64,000 bases of DNA from Variovorax paradoxus (GTDB lineage Bacteria > Pseudomonadota > Gammaproteobacteria > Burkholderiales > Burkholderiaceae_C), in NCBI GenBank assembly GCA_016806145.1, contig CP063167.1:1360501-1424500 (forward strand). Direction: 5' to 3'. The first letter of the stretch is position 1. The number at the start of each line of letters is the position of its first letter. The translations under genes and the position numbers were made by a program. The notes beneath the pieces were generated by a model. The model saw only the letters and a list, made by a program, of their open reading frames with translations. It searched no databases and was not told the origin of the DNA. Shown piece by piece: positions 60,211-64,000 of this stretch.

Positions 60211-60906
60211 TCAGCCGGCGGCCGGCACGTTACGCACCCCGGCCTCGAGATAGTCCATGAATTCCTGGCGCTCGCGCGCCTCGTTGCCGCGCTCCGACAT
60301 CGGCATCACGCCGAAGGGCGAGCGCTTGAGGTAGCTGCGGTAGGAGATGCCGTAGTACACGACGTTCATGCTGAGGATGAGCCGGTACTGGATCGTCTCG
60401 CGCGGCGTGCCGGGCAGCCGTGCCTCGAGCAGCTCGACCGCGAGGCCCAGCAGCCTGCGGTGCAGCTTCGCGGACAGCCGCTGGCCGGCTTCGCCGAAGT
60501 CCCAGCCGAGCCGGCCGATGAAGCTCACCGCGTCGCGGCCGAAGCCTGGCGTCTGCAGCATCTCGATCATCGGGCCGAAGGCCGCCTCCATGATGTCGCG
60601 CACGCCATGCGGCCGCGCGCGCAGCGCCTCCAGGCCCGCGCACGAACGCGGCTCCAGCCATTGCTGCAGCATCGCGGTGATCTCGCCCACCAGTCCCTCG
60701 CGGCTGCCGAAGTGGTAGTGCAGCGCCGAGGCGTTGTTGGCGCCGGCCGCCACCACGATGCGGCGCAGCGAGACCGCATTCATGCCTTCGCGCGCCATCA
60801 GCTTCATGGCCTCGGCGAGCAGCCGCGCATGCGTGCTGTCGCCGGGTGCGTCGGCATGCGGCGTGGGAGCGGCGGGCTTGGAAGTTCGGCGGGCGAGGGC
60901 GGGCAC
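60211..60906 (-). CDS. TetR-family transcriptional regulator
   Basis: A 231 aa TetR regulator. The helix-turn-helix spans about residues 28-70 (LLAEAMKLMAREGMNAVSLRRIVVAAGANNASALHYHFGSREGLVGEI). The rest is the ligand-binding helical domain with SRPLG-like TetR_C features. The start is a GTG at 60906. An imperfect inverted repeat begins 10 bp upstream, suggesting autorepression. Its target genes are not obvious beyond the two hypothetical genes downstream. Confidence 0.88.
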   Translation of the reverse strand: MPALARRTSKPAAPTPHADAPGDSTHARLLAEAMKLMAREGMNAVSLRRIVVAAGANNASALHYHFGSREGLVGEITAMLQQWLEPRSCAGLEALRARPHGVRDIMEAAFGPMIEMLQTPGFGRDAVSFIGRLGWDFGEAGQRLSAKLHRRLLGLAVELLEARLPGTPRETIQYRLILSMNVVYYGISYRSYLKRSPFGVMPMSERGNEARERQEFMDYLEAGVRNVPAAG

Positions 60907-60916
60907 GGGCGGAATG

Positions 60917-60942
60917 ATGCAAGTCGATTAATTCACCTGCAT
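60917..60942. promoter_or_regulatory. Inverted repeat before the TetR gene, likely operator
   Basis: ATGCAAGT and ACCTGCAT are complementary in 7 of 8 positions across a 10-base spacer centred on ATTAAT. It lies 10 bp from the TetR start codon and within the divergent gap to the IclR gene, consistent with autoregulation. Confidence 0.5.
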
Positions 60943-61088
60943 TAGCAGATACCCTCGACCGGCATTCGTTCGAGGGACGGCGGGCCCGGGTGACCACCGC
61001 CACAATTGCAAGCATGTGGCTCCGACCCGCCAACCCACGGCGCGAAGCGCGGAGATACTTTGCAAGACAAATCCTGAAAAACTAGTCA

Positions 61089-61874
61089 ATGACATCCAGC
61101 CTCAGCAAGATGCTCGACATCCTGGACCTCTTCGACGAAGAGACGCCGGCTTGGACCGCTGACGGGATCTGCGAACGCCTCGAGCTTTCCACCTCCAGCG
61201 GCTATCGCTACATCCGCGAACTCTGCGCCAAGGGCCTGCTCAGCCGCACGATGGGGAGCACCTACATCCTGGGCACGCGCATCATCGAACTCGAGTACGT
61301 CATGCGTGTCTCCGACCCCGTTGCCAAGGCCGGACGCCCCATCCTGGAGGAACTTTCGCGCGTCACGACATGCGACGCGCTGCTGGCCAGCCTGCAGGGA
61401 TTCCATATCGTCAACCTCCTGCATCAGCGCGGCGTCGACGATCTGCAGATGCCGTTCACGCGTGGCCGGCAGCTGTCCCTGTTTCGCGGCGCCATCTCCA
61501 AGGCCATCCTGTCCGCCATGCCGCGCACGCAGTTGGTGAAGCTCCATGCGTTGCACCAGAAGGAGATTGCCGCTGCGGGCATGGGGGAGTCGTGGCTGGA
61601 TTTCTGGCTCTTCCTGCAGGCGATCAAACGTGCGGGTTTCGGAGAAAGTCACGGTGAGCGCCGGTCGAACATTTCCGGACTCAGCGTGCCCATCGCTTCG
61701 AGGGAGTGGGGCGTCGGCGGCATCTCCCTGGTCTACGCGAGCAAAAGGCGATCCGAACTCGACACAGAGGAGCTGGTGGCGCGGTTGAAGCAGGCCGGTG
61801 CGCGGATGAACGAAGCCCTGCGCAAGCTCGGTGGGCCGCCTGGTGTCGCGACCGACGTGACCCGGCGCAGCTAA
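61089..61874 (+). CDS. IclR-family transcriptional regulator
   Basis: A 261 aa IclR regulator. The winged helix-turn-helix spans residues 1-65 (LDILDLFDEETPAWTADGICERLELSTSSGYRYIRELCAKGLLSR). The effector domain has DALLASLQGFHIVNLLHQRG and MPRTQLVKLHALH, and ends with a GxxGISLVYA type segment (VGGISLVYASKR). It converges with the MFS transporter gene, 43 bp apart, and probably governs that gene and the porin. Confidence 0.9.
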   Translation: MTSSLSKMLDILDLFDEETPAWTADGICERLELSTSSGYRYIRELCAKGLLSRTMGSTYILGTRIIELEYVMRVSDPVAKAGRPILEELSRVTTCDALLASLQGFHIVNLLHQRGVDDLQMPFTRGRQLSLFRGAISKAILSAMPRTQLVKLHALHQKEIAAAGMGESWLDFWLFLQAIKRAGFGESHGERRSNISGLSVPIASREWGVGGISLVYASKRRSELDTEELVARLKQAGARMNEALRKLGGPPGVATDVTRRS

Positions 61875-61917
61875 CCGGGACTCGAGGCCCGGGTTCGCGC
61901 AACGCAGGGCCGACGTC

Positions 61918-63243
61918 TCACGATGGCGCGCGGGGCTCGGCGGGACTGTCGACCGTCGTCTTGGGATGCGCATCGCGGTCCTGGCGTGAGGGAAAGCGCG
62001 GCGCGCACAGGAACAGGGCGGAACTCAGCAGCATCACGCCGGCCGATATCGCGAGGATCAGGTCGTAACTGCCGGTTCGTTCGGCACTCTGGGCGAGCAG
62101 CAAGGCGCTGAAGGAACTGGCGCCCGAGACGGTGCTGTAGAAGACGCCGTAGTTCCTGCCATAGTTCTTCAGCGGGAAGTAGCGCGAGACGAGGTAGGCA
62201 AGCACGTCCAGCTCTGCGCCCAGCGCGAAGCCGACGGTGAACGCCGCCGGCAGCAGCAGGGCTGGCTCGTGGCTGCGCAGCATCAGCAGGCCGGCGCCGA
62301 ACATCGCCAGGATGACCGCCATCACGCGCGGTGCGAACAGATGGTCGAGCAGGAAGCCGGTGCCCAGGCGCCCGATGAACAGCGCGGCGCCGATCACCGA
62401 CACCACCATGCCGGCGTCGGTGGCGCTGTAACCGCGGTCTCGCAGCAGCAGGATGAAGTGCGACATGTAGCCCGAGCCGAACAGCATGGGCAGCATGAAG
62501 GCGACCATCAGCAGCCAGAACACGGGACGGCGGACGAGGGGAATGTCCTCGTGCTCGCCACTTTCCGATGCCGCGCGCTTGTCGAGAGACTGGGCATCCC
62601 CTCGCAGCCGTGGATGGGAGTGGCGCTGCGCGCCCGACTTCCTGCTGCTGTCCGGGCCCAGCAGCCAGAGAGTGGGAATGCTCAGCACGGCGATGAAACC
62701 CGCCATCGACAGGTAAGCGCCGCGCCAGCCGATGACGGCCATGAGCGGCGGCAGTATCAGGGGCGCGGTGATCGCGATGAGGCCCATGCCGCTGATGGAG
62801 ACGCTCAGCGCGAAGCCGCGCTTGGCGTCGAAATGGGAGCTGATCGCACGCGAGTAGCCCAATGGCGTGGCCGCCACGCCCAGCGCCGACAGCAGCGCCT
62901 GGAGACCGTAGAAGGCCCAGAGCTTGGCCGGCATGGCGGCGAGCGCGATGTAGCAGACGACCTGCGCGACCAGGGAGAAGGCGATGGGACCCCGGATCCC
63001 CCGGCGATCCATGAAGCTGCCGACGAAGGGGGCCAGTACCACGATGAATGCCACGTGCGCGATGCTCGCGATGGCCAGCTCGCTGCGCGACCAGCCGAGA
63101 CTCAGGTGCAGCTCGGCGAAAAACATCGGCTTCGTGTAGATGTACATCCCCGACGAGCTGATGCATAGCCCCAGGAACGAAGCGAGAAGCACGCGCCAGT
63201 TTCGCGTGACCTCGGACCAGTTGTTGTACGAACTGCTCTTCAT
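61918..63243 (-). CDS. MFS transporter
   Basis: A 441 aa major facilitator with twelve predicted membrane helices, such as WRVLLASFLGLCISSSGMYIY, AFIVVLAPFVGSFMDRRGIRGP and LYLVSRYFPLKNYGRNYG-like segments. The DRRGIRG loop between helices 2 and 3 is the MFS signature. The central loop is charged. The start at 63243 is fixed by a strong AAGGAG 7 bases upstream. It probably imports an organic acid together with the outer-membrane porin encoded just upstream on the same strand. Confidence 0.92.
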   Translation of the reverse strand: MKSSSYNNWSEVTRNWRVLLASFLGLCISSSGMYIYTKPMFFAELHLSLGWSRSELAIASIAHVAFIVVLAPFVGSFMDRRGIRGPIAFSLVAQVVCYIALAAMPAKLWAFYGLQALLSALGVAATPLGYSRAISSHFDAKRGFALSVSISGMGLIAITAPLILPPLMAVIGWRGAYLSMAGFIAVLSIPTLWLLGPDSSRKSGAQRHSHPRLRGDAQSLDKRAASESGEHEDIPLVRRPVFWLLMVAFMLPMLFGSGYMSHFILLLRDRGYSATDAGMVVSVIGAALFIGRLGTGFLLDHLFAPRVMAVILAMFGAGLLMLRSHEPALLLPAAFTVGFALGAELDVLAYLVSRYFPLKNYGRNYGVFYSTVSGASSFSALLLAQSAERTGSYDLILAISAGVMLLSSALFLCAPRFPSRQDRDAHPKTTVDSPAEPRAPS

Positions 63244-63329
63244 GCTGACTCCTTCATGGTTGCGATGGCAGGTGGATCGGCGGTGCCATGGACCGCGCGG
63301 GAACACGGGGAAACGGGCGATCGCCCGCC

Positions 63330-64000
63330 TCAGAAGTTGTGCGTGATGCCGAAGTCGAACCCGGTGGCGGAGCCGCCGGAGAAGGTCTTTGCGCTTGGCG
63401 TCGGCCCGCCTGGTATTCCCAGGAACGAAGTGCCCCGGTTGTTCATGCGCACGGCATTCGCGTAGAGCCAGGTGCGCCTGGACAGGACATGCACATAGCC
63501 CAATGCGAACAACGACGTGCCATTGCCATCGATCGAGCCGGCCGTGGTACCGGCCGCCAGGTGCGAGCTCACGCTGCCGGCCAGCCGGCTCCTGCCGTAG
63601 GTGGCATGGATGCGGTCGCCGCCGATCGGTAGCGTGGCGGTGACGTAGGCAACGGTCTCCCGGCTGGTTTCGGCGCGGAACTGGCGCACCGCGGCGGCAA
63701 GCTTGAAGGACCGCAGGTCGTAGGCCATCGCCACGAGGCTGTCGGTCAGCCGGCGCACCGATTCCGCGGTGGCGAACTGGGCTTGCGTCCGCGAATGCGC
63801 GACGGCGAAGGACAGCCGGTCGTCGGGCTTGTAGGCGAGTTCGAGCAGCCGCAGTCCGGCGCCGCCGGTGGTCGTCGATTGGCCGGCGCGCGTCGCGTAT
63901 GCCAGCACGCCGGAGAATCCGTTCAGCGTGGGGCTGAGGTACTGGATCGTCCTGCGGGAATAGGCCACGGTCGTCTCGTACCGGCCGACCGGGCCGAAGC
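63330..64000 (-). CDS. Gram-negative porin, C-terminal part
   Basis: About 222 residues are visible; the gene continues beyond the window. The pattern of alternating residues with aromatic girdles is typical of 16-stranded Burkholderiales porins: FGPVGRYETTVAYSRRTIQYL, LAYKPDDRLSFAVAHSRTQ and ALGYVHVLSRRTWLYANAV. The last residues, GFDFGITHNF, end in the Phe needed for outer-membrane assembly. It is followed by the MFS gene after 86 bp on the same strand, suggesting a joint uptake route for the IclR-controlled substrate. Confidence 0.92.
   Translation of the reverse strand, partial: FGPVGRYETTVAYSRRTIQYLSPTLNGFSGVLAYATRAGQSTTTGGAGLRLLELAYKPDDRLSFAVAHSRTQAQFATAESVRRLTDSLVAMAYDLRSFKLAAAVRQFRAETSRETVAYVTATLPIGGDRIHATYGRSRLAGSVSSHLAAGTTAGSIDGNGTSLFALGYVHVLSRRTWLYANAVRMNNRGTSFLGIPGGPTPSAKTFSGGSATGFDFGITHNF

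Overview
The window is high-GC, gene-dense chromosome, most probably from a betaproteobacterium of the Comamonadaceae (Variovorax-like). This is inferred from the three Bug/TctC-type periplasmic receptors, the TctB-TctA pair, the MmgE/PrpD catabolic operon, the Burkholderiales-type porin ending in Phe, and the many small LysR, IclR, TetR and XRE regulated transport and catabolism units. No rRNA, complete tRNA, IS element or CRISPR array was seen.

Layout. 1-3617 (+): the end of a Bug receptor, a GMC oxidoreductase and an amidohydrolase. 3667-11967: a sugar or sugar-acid operon on the minus strand (6-phosphogluconate dehydrogenase, SIS isomerase, ABC importer with its own ATPase, FGGY kinase), divergent from an RpiR regulator. 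11975-18212: a lipoprotein hydrolase, MOSC and amidotransferase genes, then aldolase, GST and Bug genes divergent from an XRE-cupin regulator with a perfect operator palindrome. 18318-21677: a very large protein joining a methyltransferase-like region, a coiled coil and two glycosyltransferase modules. 21784-28901: an AraC regulator, lipoproteins of unknown role, a leaderless CHAP hydrolase and lipase pair, and a membrane-anchored CHAP protein. 28985-33474: a PhnD-like binding protein, two LuxR-type regulators and an MmyB-like XRE regulator. 33496-39624: a protein with an internal duplication, TctBA, then an RsbQ-type hydrolase with a PAS histidine kinase. 39716-45304: LysR divergent from a Bug, PrpD, isopropylmalate-dehydrogenase-like and quinone-reductase operon. 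45323-46142: a PrlF-YhaV toxin-antitoxin pair with a perfect operator palindrome. 46144-49089: a heavy-metal-type two-component system and a secreted esterase.

49415-58920 is the most distinctive region. It is a compact nonribosomal peptide locus: one 2.5 kaa synthetase (C-A-PCP-C-A-PCP-reductase), a GT1 glycosyltransferase and an MbtH protein on the minus strand, preceded by an AT-rich leader unlike its surroundings. The first adenylation domain reads as serine-specific. The second code could not be assigned. The terminal reductase implies release as an aldehyde or alcohol, and the glycosyltransferase suggests a sugar is added. 58930-64000 holds two poorly known genes, a TetR regulator, an IclR regulator and an MFS/porin uptake pair; the porin runs off the window.
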